The translations under genes and the position numbers were made by a program. Of a stretch of DNA of 64,000 bases, positions 25,866 through 35,079 are shown piece by piece (positions within the stretch are counted from its first letter, which is position 1; every line of letters begins with the position of its first letter). Source of the stretch: Pseudomonas graminis (lineage in GTDB: Bacteria > Pseudomonadota > Gammaproteobacteria > Pseudomonadales > Pseudomonadaceae); the NCBI RefSeq assembly GCF_900111735.1, contig NZ_FOHW01000023.1, positions 1 to 64,000 of the forward strand. Direction: 5' to 3'. The notes under the pieces were generated by a model. The model saw only the letters and a program-made list of their open reading frames with translations, was not told the origin of the DNA and searched no databases.

Positions 25866-28800
25866 TCAACTCGTCCTCCCAAGCTGAGCAAGACTCGCCG
25901 CCAGGTCGCTCTCGCGGAACGGCTTGGTCAGGCGTGGCAAATCCGGATCAAGCCCTTCATGCTCGGCATATCCTGAGACGAGCAAAATCGGGGTCCCTGG
26001 CCGGGCGTTTCGGACGCGTCTGGCCAGGTCGGTACCACTGATGCCCGGCATGAGGTGGTCGGTCACGATCAGATCGACGCGCTGCCCGGTGCTCAGCAGT
26101 TGCAAGGCTTCCTCGCCGGAAGAGGCTTCGATCACGCGATAGCCTAGACCGGCCAGCATGTATGAGGTGCTGGCGCGCACCAGTTCTTCATCGTCGACCA
26201 GCAGCGCAGTCCCGCGCAGCGAACGGCGCTCCGGAGCCTCGTCGATGCGCAAAGCCGCCGCCGGCACGGTCATGCTCCGCGGCAGCCACAGCTCCACGTT
26301 CGTGCCGAGCCCCGGCGAGCTCTGGATCGTCAGCGCGCCGTTGAGCTGAGATGCCAGCCCATGCACCATCGACAGCCCCAGCCCCGTGCCTTTACCGACG
26401 CCCTTGGTGGAGAAGAACGGTTCCACCGCCCGGGCAAGCGTGGACGCATCCATGCCAATGCCGGTGTCCGCAACGGACAGACAGAGGTAATCGCCGGTCG
26501 GCAGCCTGGACCGGTGTCCGGTGCACACCCATTCGGCGCTCGCCGAGATCCTCATCGTGCCGCCTTCGAGCATGGCGTCACGTGCGTTCACGGAGAGGTT
26601 CAGAAGCGCCATCTCCAGTTGGTTCGGGTCCGCGATCGCGGCAGGCAGATCAGCCGGCGCATCGACGACGACGCGGATTTGCGGTCCGGTGGTGCTGGCG
26701 ACGAGATCGCCCATGCCGTTCACCAGTTTCGCCACGTCGACCGACACCGGCTGCAACGGCTGACGGCGCGCGAAGGCAAGCAAACGCTGCACCAGCGTCT
26801 TTGCGCGATCAGCCGATTGCACGGCGCCGGAAATCAGCCGCTGTTCACGTTCGCCGCCCACGCCTCGACGCTGGAGCATGTCGAGGGTGCCGACGATCGG
26901 GGTGAGCAAATTATTGAAGTCATGGGCCACGCCGCCGGTCAGCTGTCCCATGGCTTCCATCTTCTGACTCTGGCGCAGCGCCTCCTGGACCTCTTCCCGC
27001 TCGGCGATGGCCTTGGCAATCCGTCCTTCCAGCGTGGCGTTGAGTTCGCGCAGGCCCTCCTCGGCGTCTTTGCGGGCGGTCACTTCAACCACCGTGCCAG
27101 TGACGCGCAGGCAGCGGCCGGCCGCGTCGAACACGCCCCGCCCCTTGGCGGCCACCCAGCGAATCACACCGTCGTCCCTGCCGACGGTGCGGTAGTCGAC
27201 GTCATAAAGGGCGCGGCGTTCAGGATCGCTGGCCGACGTGAATGCCTTGATCGTTGCGTCTCGATCCTCGGGATGCAAGCCGTCATAAAAGTCTTGAATC
27301 GTGACCGGCACATCAGCCTGGATGCCGAACATGGCTTTGGTTCTGGGCGGCCAGATCAGCGCGTCGTGCACGATGTCCACGTCCCAGAAACCGATATCGG
27401 CGTGTTCGACGGCAAGGCGCAGACGCTCTTCGCTCTCGCGCATGCGCATCTCGGCGCCCACCCGCTCGACATGCGCCCAGCAGCGCTCGACGACTTCCCT
27501 GACCAGCAGGACCTCAGAGGGCAACCAGTCGCGAGGCTGATCCTGATGAACCGCCATCATGGCTGTCAGCCGGCCATTCTTGACCAGCGGGCAGCAGATG
27601 ATCGCGTCGATGCCAATCCCGCGAAAGGTCTCCAGGCCTTCGCCGGGACCGAGTTCTGCAACGGCGTCGCGCACAATCAGGGTTCGGCCTTCGCGCATGT
27701 CAGCCGCCGTCCGCGGGCCGAAAAGATCGAGGCTGTAGGTGCCGACCGAGCTCTGAATGCCAGCTGCGTTGTAGTCGCTGCGAATCCAGAAGCGGTCATG
27801 ATCGATGTCGACATCCGCGTAGGCGCAGCGCGACACGTTGAGCCTGCGGCCGAGCAACTCGGTCGCGGCGAGCATCGCGTCTTCGGCCCGGCGGATACTG
27901 AAAAGCCGGCTGTCCAGCTCATCAAAAAAACTCAGCCGCGCCGCGCTGTCTTGCAGCGCCGCTTGCGCCTGATGCTCGGCCGTGCAGTCGCGGAAGATTT
28001 TCACGAAACCGCCCTGGTCCATGGCCAGCGGCATCATCAGTCCCGATCCCCAGAAGCGCGCACCGTTTTTATGAACGTGCCAACGCTCATTGACGGCCCG
28101 CCCCTGCGCCCTCGCGCGTTCGAGCTCGCCCTGAAACACTCGTTCGACCTGCTCCGAATCGGTGTAGAAGAGATCGCCGTCGCGGCCCATGACTTCCTCG
28201 GCGCGGTAACCGACGATGCGCTGGGCGCCGATGTTCCAACCGGTAATCGTGCCCCGCGCATCGAACGTGATGATCGCGAAGTCCTCTGCGCCCTCCACTA
28301 TCTGGCGGTAGCGCGCCTCGCTGCTGCGGATGGCGGATTCGGCGCGCGCACGGTGCACGACCAGTCCCACCGTTTTGACCACGAAATCACCGATCTCGAT
28401 ATCCGCCGGTACCGGCTCGCGCAGCTCGGCGTGGTACATGACAAAAGTGCCGAGCGTGGCGCCCTGGGCCGACCGGATCGGGATGGACCCGCAGACGTGC
28501 AAGCCGTGTCCGACGGCCAGCGCCCGTAACTCGGCCCACTGCGGGTCGTTTGTGATGTCGGAAACCGCCGCCCGCGGATTCGGGGTCGCCACGGTACTGC
28601 CAGAACCTGCACCTGCGCCGACATTGATGCGTTCGACCGCGTTGATAAACGGAAGGGGCAGGCCCGGTCCGGCGCAATGCTGCAGCTGACTGCCCTCCTC
28701 GTTCAGCAGCAGGATGCAGCCCAGGAAACGAGACGGCGACAGCGCCTCCACCTCGCGGACGATTGCGTCCAGCGCGACATTCAGCGGCGTTTCTTCAACG

Positions 28801-29360
28801 GCCAGCTCAAGGATACGGTTCTGGGCGGCCCCGAGTGCCGCCGCGCGATTGCGGGCCTGGGTCAGGCGCGCATTCTCGATGGCGATCGTTGCCAGCCGCG
28901 CCAGACTTTCCAGACGCTTGACCGTGTCGTCATCGTGACGGCGGACCTGCGACCAATAGGCGCCCAGCGCCGCGACCGGCACAGGCCGACCGATAGGCGC
29001 CATGATGAGGCTACGCACGAACGTCGGCGAATAGATGTCCTGCGGGATGCGTGGATCGAGCCGAATGTCGCTGATCGCAATCGTCTCGCCGCGACGCATG
29101 ACCCACCCGGAAACGCAGTGATCGGCCGCGAAGGTCTGGCCCTGCCAGAGCGCAGAGACCGCATCTTCGGCTATGTAAGAACATCGCCCTTCGTCCCGAA
29201 TCACAACGGCAATGCCCTCCGCGCCGAGCGTGGCGCGCGCCACGTCTCGCAGCACGGCGACGACCTCGTCCACGGACTCCGCCATTACCAGCCGCTCACT
29301 GGCATTCAGTACATGAGACAGGCGCTCATCGCCGCTAGGGTCGACTGGAACAGTAGTCAA
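25866..29360 (-). CDS. Hybrid sensor histidine kinase, GAF-GAF-PAS-GAF-PAS-HK-REC
   Basis: About 1164 residues, soluble. In order: GAF (about 15-160), GAF (about 180-340), PAS (about 350-460), GAF (about 485-640), PAS (about 650-780), HisKA with GGVAHDFNNLLTPI, HATPase with NLSVNARDAM, VADTGIGMD and GTGLGLSMVHG, then a receiver domain with phospho-Asp in LIVTDHLMPG. The frame opens at ATG 29393, but TTG 29360 (then Thr-Thr-Val-Pro) has GGGAG six bases upstream and fits better. No separate response regulator is adjacent, so output must pass through its own receiver to an unlinked partner. Ligands unknown; several GAF domains suggest multiple small-molecule or light/redox inputs. Confidence 0.88.
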   Translation of the reverse strand: MTTVPVDPSGDERLSHVLNASERLVMAESVDEVVAVLRDVARATLGAEGIAVVIRDEGRCSYIAEDAVSALWQGQTFAADHCVSGWVMRRGETIAISDIRLDPRIPQDIYSPTFVRSLIMAPIGRPVPVAALGAYWSQVRRHDDDTVKRLESLARLATIAIENARLTQARNRAAALGAAQNRILELAVEETPLNVALDAIVREVEALSPSRFLGCILLLNEEGSQLQHCAGPGLPLPFINAVERINVGAGAGSGSTVATPNPRAAVSDITNDPQWAELRALAVGHGLHVCGSIPIRSAQGATLGTFVMYHAELREPVPADIEIGDFVVKTVGLVVHRARAESAIRSSEARYRQIVEGAEDFAIITFDARGTITGWNIGAQRIVGYRAEEVMGRDGDLFYTDSEQVERVFQGELERARAQGRAVNERWHVHKNGARFWGSGLMMPLAMDQGGFVKIFRDCTAEHQAQAALQDSAARLSFFDELDSRLFSIRRAEDAMLAATELLGRRLNVSRCAYADVDIDHDRFWIRSDYNAAGIQSSVGTYSLDLFGPRTAADMREGRTLIVRDAVAELGPGEGLETFRGIGIDAIICCPLVKNGRLTAMMAVHQDQPRDWLPSEVLLVREVVERCWAHVERVGAEMRMRESEERLRLAVEHADIGFWDVDIVHDALIWPPRTKAMFGIQADVPVTIQDFYDGLHPEDRDATIKAFTSASDPERRALYDVDYRTVGRDDGVIRWVAAKGRGVFDAAGRCLRVTGTVVEVTARKDAEEGLRELNATLEGRIAKAIAEREEVQEALRQSQKMEAMGQLTGGVAHDFNNLLTPIVGTLDMLQRRGVGGEREQRLISGAVQSADRAKTLVQRLLAFARRQPLQPVSVDVAKLVNGMGDLVASTTGPQIRVVVDAPADLPAAIADPNQLEMALLNLSVNARDAMLEGGTMRISASAEWVCTGHRSRLPTGDYLCLSVADTGIGMDASTLARAVEPFFSTKGVGKGTGLGLSMVHGLASQLNGALTIQSSPGLGTNVELWLPRSMTVPAAALRIDEAPERRSLRGTALLVDDEELVRASTSYMLAGLGYRVIEASSGEEALQLLSTGQRVDLIVTDHLMPGISGTDLARRVRNARPGTPILLVSGYAEHEGLDPDLPRLTKPFRESDLAASLAQLGRTS

Positions 29361-29550
29361 ACGGATCTCCCGACATCTCCACGGCATCAACATCCCGCAG
29401 ACTGGTTCGAACTGGACAGGGCTAAAGTGGCAGTGTATCGGCTATCCCTTGGATCTCTACACGGCTCGATTCAGGTTTTATCAGAAAGGCGACCAACGCG
29501 CGCACACTTGCCACTCTCCAGAATGATTCATGAAACAACTACGGCCATTG

Positions 29551-30459
29551 TCAGAAAACAGACCAACCAATCCGCGAACTCAGCAACTCCAACGCCGCCA
29601 TTCCGGCGAGCGAATTCCCTGCAGCGTTCAACTCCGGCGACCACACGCATACGGTGAACTGCCCCGGCACGATCGCCACGATTCCGCCCCCTACCCCGCT
29701 CTTGCCCGGCAACCCCACGCGATAGGCAAAATTGCCGGCTTCGTCATAGAGCCCGCTGGTGGCCATGATCGAGTTCACTTGCTGGGTCTGGCGCGGCGTG
29801 AGGATCTGCTCACCGCTGTGTTTGCAGAAACCGTTGTTCGCCAGAAAGCAGAACGCCCGGGCCAGATCGAGGCAGCTCATCCTCAGCGCGCAGCAACTGA
29901 AATAACTGCGCAGCACGGTCTCGACCTCGTTATGGAAGTTGCCGAAGGACTGCATCAGGTAGGCCATCGCCGCGTTACGTGCGCGGAATTGATATTCGGA
30001 ATCCGCCACACGGGCATCGATCAATACCTGGGGATTGCCCGACAGCCGCCGCACGAAATCGCGCATGGACAAGGTCGGTGCCGCGAACCGCGACTGGTTG
30101 ATGTCGCAGATCACCAAAGCCCCGGCATTGATAAAGGGGTTACGCGGGCGTCCGCGCTCGAACTCCAGCTGCACCAGCGAGTTGAACGGCTGGCCCGACG
30201 GCTCATGACCCAGGCGCTCCCAAATGGCTTCACCGGAATGGCCGATCGCCTGAACCAGGCTGAACACCTTGGAAATGCTCTGCACCGAAAACGGCTCAAG
30301 CGCGTCGCCCGCACAGTAATAGGTGCCATCGTTGCCGTAGACGGCAATGCCCAATTGCTGCGCTGGCACGTCGGCCAGTGCGGGAATGTAGTCAGCCACC
30401 TTGCCCTGGCCGATCAAGGGACGCACTTCGTCGAGAATCTCGTTCAACAGCGTTTGCAT
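29551..30459 (-). CDS. glsA: Glutaminase A
   Basis: 302 residues, the usual length. It hydrolyses glutamine to glutamate and ammonia. The beta-lactamase-like fold shows catalytic Ser-x-x-Lys in FSVQSISKVFSL, plus NPFINAGALVICDI, the Tyr region KHSGEQILTPRQTQQVNSIM, and the C-terminal GKSGVGGGIVAIVPGQF. ATG 30459 with GGACC upstream. A short hairpin (CCCCTG/CAGGGG, 30479-30497) lies in the leader. Monocistronic. Confidence 0.95.
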   Translation of the reverse strand: MQTLLNEILDEVRPLIGQGKVADYIPALADVPAQQLGIAVYGNDGTYYCAGDALEPFSVQSISKVFSLVQAIGHSGEAIWERLGHEPSGQPFNSLVQLEFERGRPRNPFINAGALVICDINQSRFAAPTLSMRDFVRRLSGNPQVLIDARVADSEYQFRARNAAMAYLMQSFGNFHNEVETVLRSYFSCCALRMSCLDLARAFCFLANNGFCKHSGEQILTPRQTQQVNSIMATSGLYDEAGNFAYRVGLPGKSGVGGGIVAIVPGQFTVCVWSPELNAAGNSLAGMAALELLSSRIGWSVF

Positions 30460-30650
30460 GGAGGGTCCTGGCGTTGATCCCCTGACGGCAGCAGGGGTTA
30501 GGGTTCATGACGAATGCTGAGAGGGCGGGATCACACATTTGGGCAGGATTTTGGTTTTTTTGTGGTGAGTGGGTTGGCGCTCTCAGGTCGGCGGAGACTG
30601 GTTGGCCGCCAGCGCTTATGGGGCTGATTTTCTGGAAATAGGCCCTGCCA

Positions 30651-31148
30651 TCACATCGAGGTGTCGGCTCCGAATGCTTGCCGCAGCACGGTGATGGCTT
30701 GTTCAATTGATGGGCCTTCTATGGGCGGTGGGTCGGGACGCTCACAGAATTCTCGCCATACGAAGAGGGTCAGTTCTGCGCCGTCGGTTTGGTTTGAACA
30801 GTCAGGGAGCGAGCCGAAGGTTTGCAGCGATCTGTAGCGTTCGTCCGCCCAGAACAGCGCTTCGACCCATGGGTAGATCGGGATGAAATGGAAATGAATG
30901 GCGTGGCCCGCATCATGGCCGAAACGGCAGATGTAGAGGCGTTTGGAGTGCAGGCGTGTTTCGATGGCTTGCTGGATTTGGGCTTGCAATGGGCCGAGTT
31001 CGGCTAGCGCTTGGGCTGGCAGGTTTGCCATTGAGTTTGTTGTCTGCTTGGCGACAAGCATCAGGTAGCCGGGGAGGTGGCTGTCCGTGCGGTGGTTGAT
31101 GAGCCAATGGGTGGTTTCGTGGATGACGAGGCTAGGGGGTATGTCCAT
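30651..31148 (-). CDS. HIT-like (histidine triad) protein
   Basis: About 165 residues. The block GHDAGHAIHFHFIPIYPW resembles the HIT active site H-x-H-x-H-x-x-P, but the first triad His is displaced by one residue; the central (nucleophile) and last His are kept. TTHWLINHRTDSHLPGYLML matches the N-terminal part of HIT hydrolases. Possible nucleotide hydrolase/transferase; uncharacterised. ATG 31148 was chosen; the frame opens at a TTG at 31190 without a good binding site. It borders the decayed AT-rich island. Confidence 0.7.
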   Translation of the reverse strand: MDIPPSLVIHETTHWLINHRTDSHLPGYLMLVAKQTTNSMANLPAQALAELGPLQAQIQQAIETRLHSKRLYICRFGHDAGHAIHFHFIPIYPWVEALFWADERYRSLQTFGSLPDCSNQTDGAELTLFVWREFCERPDPPPIEGPSIEQAITVLRQAFGADTSM

Positions 31149-31243
31149 TGGGCGGCCATTGGTAAGGGTCGGGGCAGTCTGGTAATTCAAGCAGGAATTC
31201 AGTTAGTGTTCTCGCCACAATTTACGAAAGCAGGGAGCTAAGC

Positions 31244-31798
31244 ATGGCATTTGATGCATTTATGAAGGTCGACGGTGTTGAAGGCGATTCGCTGGACGGT
31301 GACCATATAAAGGGCTACCGAATTTGTAGTTCCGCTTACTACTGCTTCGCTGTACAACGCATTTCGAGTCTCATCAGTAAGAGCAGGTCGGATATCTGTT
31401 GTCACCAGTGAAAAGCCACTCCAAGCTTCAAAGAAGCTGGGCGGTGGGCATACGATCTTCAAGCATGTGGGTAAGAATATTGATGAGTTAAAAACACGAT
31501 TCGCATCGAAAAGGTCCACGTCTCATCCACATTCTATGATCTCGAAACTGCCGAATGGGCGGTCAGTCAAGCACTTCAACGAAACAGACTCAAAATATTG
31601 ATGCAGTCCAAAGCCAGGCTGATTCTTACAGAAAAAAGATTTGAGATCTCGACGACCTTAGAAAAGCCGGTTGGTTGGGGTGTGACCAGAGAAGCACCCA
31701 ACACTGCGGTGAATATGTCAAAGGTCACGATTGCAATTAAATGCGTGAAATACAACCATATGCCTTATTTTATAATCACTGCTTTTCCATCACTGTGA
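31244..31798 (+). pseudogene. Hcp start joined to frameshifted CdiA-CT-type RNase A toxin
   Basis: The ATG at 31244 opens MAFDAFMKVDGVEGDSLDGD, a typical start of the T6SS tube protein Hcp; this frame stops at 31411. From 31320 a second frame reads KKLGGGHTIFKHVGKNIDEL, and after about 31505 the first frame resumes with SSTFYDLETAEWAVSQALQ and ends MPYFIITAFPSL at 31798. Read together these match the bacterial CdiA-CT RNase A toxin pattern (GGHTIxKHVG ... STFxDxxTAExAV ... ITAFP), with the His and C-terminal Thr of the site kept. Two shifts (near 31315 and 31505) break the product. It is AT-rich against its GC-rich surroundings and is followed after 10 bases by a candidate immunity gene. Likely an eroded Hcp-toxin or a toxin cassette joined to an Hcp remnant. 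Confidence 0.7.
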
Positions 31799-31808
31799 GA
31801 CTAAAACC

Positions 31809-32177
31809 ATGGCATACGGATTAATAACAGACTTCATTTATGAAGTCGGCGATGGTGTCGGTGAATTTTTACCTGACGATGAGAAAACGCTATTCTCGCC
31901 ACCAACCCTAGATCAAATAGTTAAAGAATATATTGACGAAGGCAACTTATTGAATGTCTTTTTTTTAAAAAGACAGATTAAGCATTACATCAAGAACCAT
32001 ATGACCCCAGAAGGTCTAGAATATGTGCACCCGCCATTTGGGCAAGACACATCTTTCGTTGAAGATTATTTCGACGGAGATCTGTATGTTTTTCTGACTA
32101 ACACCTTGGGTTTGCTTGACAAAGAGTTTAAAGCTCGCGCCCCTAAGGTCATATCGAAGTTTACGGGACTTGGGTGA
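31809..32177 (+). CDS. Candidate immunity protein for the adjacent RNase toxin remnant
   Basis: 122 residues, acidic, cytosolic, no membrane segment; IDEGNLLNVFFLKRQIKHY and DYFDGDLYVFLTNTLGLLD are its more striking parts. I do not recognise the family. It starts 10 bases after the toxin stop, the normal spacing for toxin-immunity pairs, shares the low GC of the toxin, and is intact. By position it is the cognate antidote of the broken RNase A-like toxin. An intact antidote beside a dead toxin is the expected outcome of decay, and may still protect against kin. Confidence 0.6.
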   Translation: MAYGLITDFIYEVGDGVGEFLPDDEKTLFSPPTLDQIVKEYIDEGNLLNVFFLKRQIKHYIKNHMTPEGLEYVHPPFGQDTSFVEDYFDGDLYVFLTNTLGLLDKEFKARAPKVISKFTGLG

Positions 32178-32456
32178 TCATGCCCGTATCTTAGCAATTC
32201 CTTTACTTTAGATGGCCGGCATGTCGACGCCTCGCCATTCAAGAACATCTTCGTCGTAACTTCAGTTGACCTGGTTCAAAAGGAGCTATTAGACAGTTAT
32301 CCATGTTGCTTGAATCGGTTGTATTGCACTCACATCGAGCACCCCGACCTTTATTGAACCCGACGAGTACTAAAAACAGTTGAGTGCGCAGGACAGCGCA
32401 CCGCTCCGATCGTCTCTCAATTGCAGCAAACTCGAAGTGAGGTTTAAACGGCGCAA
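32178..32456. other. Degenerate intergenic DNA
   Basis: AT-richer than the flanks at its left side, with no frame that I can tie to a family. It joins the immunity gene to a serine-hydrolase fragment and is probably scrap from the same decayed island. Confidence 0.4.
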
Positions 32457-32650
32457 ATGCAAGCAGCACGGATATTGGGCGGCGCGATTCCCGGGCGCCC
32501 ATGGGTCAATGCTGGCTATGGCCTCGGTGTCATGCGGGGTTCGATTGACGGCGGGCTAACCTGTGCAGCCACACTGGCTGCGGACCTGGCAGCGTCATTG
32601 CCGTTTACCCCGGATGCAACAACTATCCACAAAGAGACTGCAAGCCCTAG
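32457..32650 (+). pseudogene. C-terminal fragment of a beta-lactamase-type serine hydrolase
   Basis: Frame one gives RILGGAIPGRPWVNAGYGLG then, after a shift near 32558, frame two gives LCSHTGCGPGSVIAVY and a stop at 32650. Together these resemble the GYGLG...GHTGGGPGSVIAVYH end of class C beta-lactamase-like hydrolases. Only about 60 residues remain and the N-terminal catalytic part is absent. Confidence 0.6.
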
Positions 32651-33984
32651 CGATTAACCTTGCGTGTGACGGCATCCTCTGCCGAGGACTGAAGAAAACC
32701 TCGTGCCAATTGTTGGTACAACTCAGGCCCCATTCTCGAGCTGACGCCTTTGGCGATCAACGCAACCGCCATAAGGCTGATCACCATGCCGTGGCTGTCG
32801 ATCATTTCCATCACGATGATCGCGGACGTGATCGGCGACTGGGTCACAGCGGCCAGAAAACCCACCATGCAAAGGGCAATGATCGGCTGCGCAGCCAGAC
32901 CGAAAAGGTCAGCGGCGTTGGCGCCGACTGCCGCCCCTACTGCCAGGGACGGTGCAAAGATGCCGCCGGGAATACCAGAAAAATACGTGACCACGGTGGC
33001 GAGAAATCGCGTGACAGGCGCGTGCCAGGGCAAGCCGATGTCGGAGGCGATGACCTGAGAGGTAATGCCGTAACCGCTACCGAAGGACATCCCTCCGCTG
33101 AGCCAGCCCAGGATCGCAACAATCAGCCCGCAGGCGCCGGCGAACCATACCGGGTGCTGGCGGCGCCATTCCCAGACAACAAAACCGCTATGACGCTGGG
33201 GCCACAGCAGCATCCGGCTGAACAATCCGCCGAGCAACCCACAGCCGATACCGATCGCCAGGACAGGCCCGAGGATATCGACACTGATGTCCGGAACATC
33301 GAAGTGACCGAAATAGTTGTAGTTGCCCTGCAAGGCGATGGCGACCATCCCCGACAGAATGATGGTGCTGAGCAGGACACCGCTGGTTCGGGTTTCGAGC
33401 TTGCGGCCCAACTCCTCCACCGCAAAGGCGATGCCGGCCAGCGGCGTGTTGAACGCTGCAGCGATGCCGGCCGCGCCCCCTGCCAGAATCAGGTCTTCGG
33501 CGCGCACGATGCGAGCGTTGGGCAGAAAACGGTGAAAGAAATGCATGATCGAGGCCGCCACCTGCACCGACGGGCCTTCGCGCCCCGCGGAAAACCCGCC
33601 GGTCAACGCCAGCGTGCCCAGACTCATCTTGGCGAACGCAATGCGCAGCGACAGCAGTTTGTCGACACGCTTGCCCTGATGCACCAGCCGGGTGGCTGCG
33701 ATGACTTGCGGGATGCCACTGCCCTGAGCGCCAGCGAAGAACCGGGTGGTGAGCCACACGACAAGCATGCCGACCAGTGGGGTATAAACGAACGGCAGCC
33801 AGGGCCGCTCAGCGGTGTGCAAGGAAAACTGTGCCAAGGCGAGGTCGGCCATGCGGGCGAACAGTACGACAAGCAGCCCGGCAAGCGTAGCCGCTGCCCA
33901 GAGCGTGACCCGGGTGCGCCATCGCATGGAGGCGAAACGACGGCGGATCAGCAGTAGAGGTTTGATCACCGGTGGGTTTCCCAT
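32647..33984 (-). CDS. CLC-type chloride channel/antiporter
   Basis: 445 residues with about 10-12 membrane segments. All three CLC anion-path motifs are seen: GSGIPQV, GREGPSVQ and GGIFAPSLAVGA. The Glu of GREGP is the gating residue. Close to ClcA/ClcB-type proteins used for chloride movement and acid resistance. ATG 33984. Downstream is the decayed island; the next gene upstream (ModA-like) is 140 bases away on the same strand. Confidence 0.92.
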   Translation of the reverse strand: MGNPPVIKPLLLIRRRFASMRWRTRVTLWAAATLAGLLVVLFARMADLALAQFSLHTAERPWLPFVYTPLVGMLVVWLTTRFFAGAQGSGIPQVIAATRLVHQGKRVDKLLSLRIAFAKMSLGTLALTGGFSAGREGPSVQVAASIMHFFHRFLPNARIVRAEDLILAGGAAGIAAAFNTPLAGIAFAVEELGRKLETRTSGVLLSTIILSGMVAIALQGNYNYFGHFDVPDISVDILGPVLAIGIGCGLLGGLFSRMLLWPQRHSGFVVWEWRRQHPVWFAGACGLIVAILGWLSGGMSFGSGYGITSQVIASDIGLPWHAPVTRFLATVVTYFSGIPGGIFAPSLAVGAAVGANAADLFGLAAQPIIALCMVGFLAAVTQSPITSAIIVMEMIDSHGMVISLMAVALIAKGVSSRMGPELYQQLARGFLQSSAEDAVTRKVNR

Positions 33985-34127
33985 TTAAAGATCAGCGCAG
34001 TTCGACCGTCAGACTACCCAAATAAAGCCATGACCTCCAAGGTGCTGTGATCCCGGGCCCGCCCCCCCTCACCTCAAAGCCAGCCCGAGTGGCGATGATG
34101 CGGCTGAGCGCTGTTCGAACGGGCTAT

Positions 34128-34919
34128 TCACTGCACTGGCTTCAAACCGCTGCGTTCTATGGCGTCATGGCCCTTCTGCGATCCCATGTAGTCCAGCAAG
34201 GCCTTGGCTTCGGTGGGATGGGCACTGTTTTTAACAACGGCACCTGAGTACAGAACCATCTGCTGCACGTTGTCCGGTATCAAGCCCACGATGTCGATGC
34301 CCTGAATCGGCGTGAGCCCACTCAACTGCTGAAACCCCAATTCTGCTTCGCCTCGGGCCACCACATCCCCCACCGGCTCAACAGACACGACCTTGCCCTT
34401 GAGCATGAATCGCGGGTAGAGCTTCATGTGCGGGAACAACCAATGGGAGAGATAAAGGCCGCTTGCGCTGTCGGAATAGGCGACCGATTCTGCGTTCAGG
34501 AGCGTCTCGCGAAAGGCTTTCATACTGCCAATATCCGGCTGTACTGCGCCTTTGCGCACCGCCATGGCAATGAATGATTTCCCCAGGTCCACCCGCGTAA
34601 GTGGGTCGACCTGATTGCGGGCGGTCAGCGTGTCCAGGGAAGAACCCAGTGTCAGCACCACGTCGGCTTCTTCCTTGCGATCGAGACGGTTATCAATTGC
34701 CTGCGGCGCGGGGCCGCTTGCCTGAGCCACCGTTACCTGCAGCTTCACCCCACTGGCTTTTTCGTATTCGGGGGCGATGGCGAGTATCGCCCCCTTGAAG
34801 CCACTGGAGCTGAGGACCTTGAGCGTTACTGGCAGCGTTTTGGGTGCATCGGCGGCGTGGATGACGCCCGTACTCAACAGCGCACAGGACAACACGAAAG
34901 GTTTGAATAGAAGGCGCAC
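34128..34919 (-). CDS. ModA-like periplasmic substrate-binding protein
   Basis: About 263 residues. Signal peptide (RLLFKPFVLSCALLSTGVIHAADA) then a type II binding fold: VLSSSGFKGAILAIAPEYEKAS, DVVLTLGSSLDTLTARNQV and GEAELGFQQLSGLTPI, as in molybdate/tungstate-binding ModA relatives. No permease or ATPase gene is adjacent. GTG 34919 has GAGGAA ten bases upstream and starts the signal peptide; the longer frame to 35276 overlaps the divergent regulator. It may act as a periplasmic sensor partner of the neighbouring kinase rather than in transport; that is inference. Confidence 0.8.
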   Translation of the reverse strand: MRLLFKPFVLSCALLSTGVIHAADAPKTLPVTLKVLSSSGFKGAILAIAPEYEKASGVKLQVTVAQASGPAPQAIDNRLDRKEEADVVLTLGSSLDTLTARNQVDPLTRVDLGKSFIAMAVRKGAVQPDIGSMKAFRETLLNAESVAYSDSASGLYLSHWLFPHMKLYPRFMLKGKVVSVEPVGDVVARGEAELGFQQLSGLTPIQGIDIVGLIPDNVQQMVLYSGAVVKNSAHPTEAKALLDYMGSQKGHDAIERSGLKPVQ

Positions 34920-34979
34920 GGCGAGCAGTTCCTCGTCTGGAAAAGACCCTACGCTAAAGGAGCCTTTGGCCCGGCCCGC

Positions 34980-34995
34980 GTTAACCCGTGTTAAG
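34980..34995. promoter_or_regulatory. Candidate response-regulator operator TTAACCC-N3-TTAA
   Basis: GTTAACCCGTGTTAAG, a direct repeat of GTTAA with about one helical turn spacing, as bound by OmpR/PhoP-class regulators. It lies between the divergent ModA-like and response-regulator genes, and recurs with the same TTAACCC-N3-TTAA core before the DD-carboxypeptidase gene (37141-37154). Confidence 0.6.
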
Positions 34996-35079
34996 AAAGA
35001 TTTACTTTCACGGTGGGACGTACCGGCCCAAGGTGCACCTGCCGTTAGAATGAGCGCCCTTCTCAGCCTGGAGATCCGA

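Noticed and set aside
31238..31519. 93-residue minus frame in the toxin remnant
   Set aside because: It is the shadow of the plus-strand toxin sequence, which matches a toxin family.
32239..32502. 87-residue minus frame next to the immunity gene
   Set aside because: No coding features; overlaps decayed DNA and a plus-strand hydrolase fragment.
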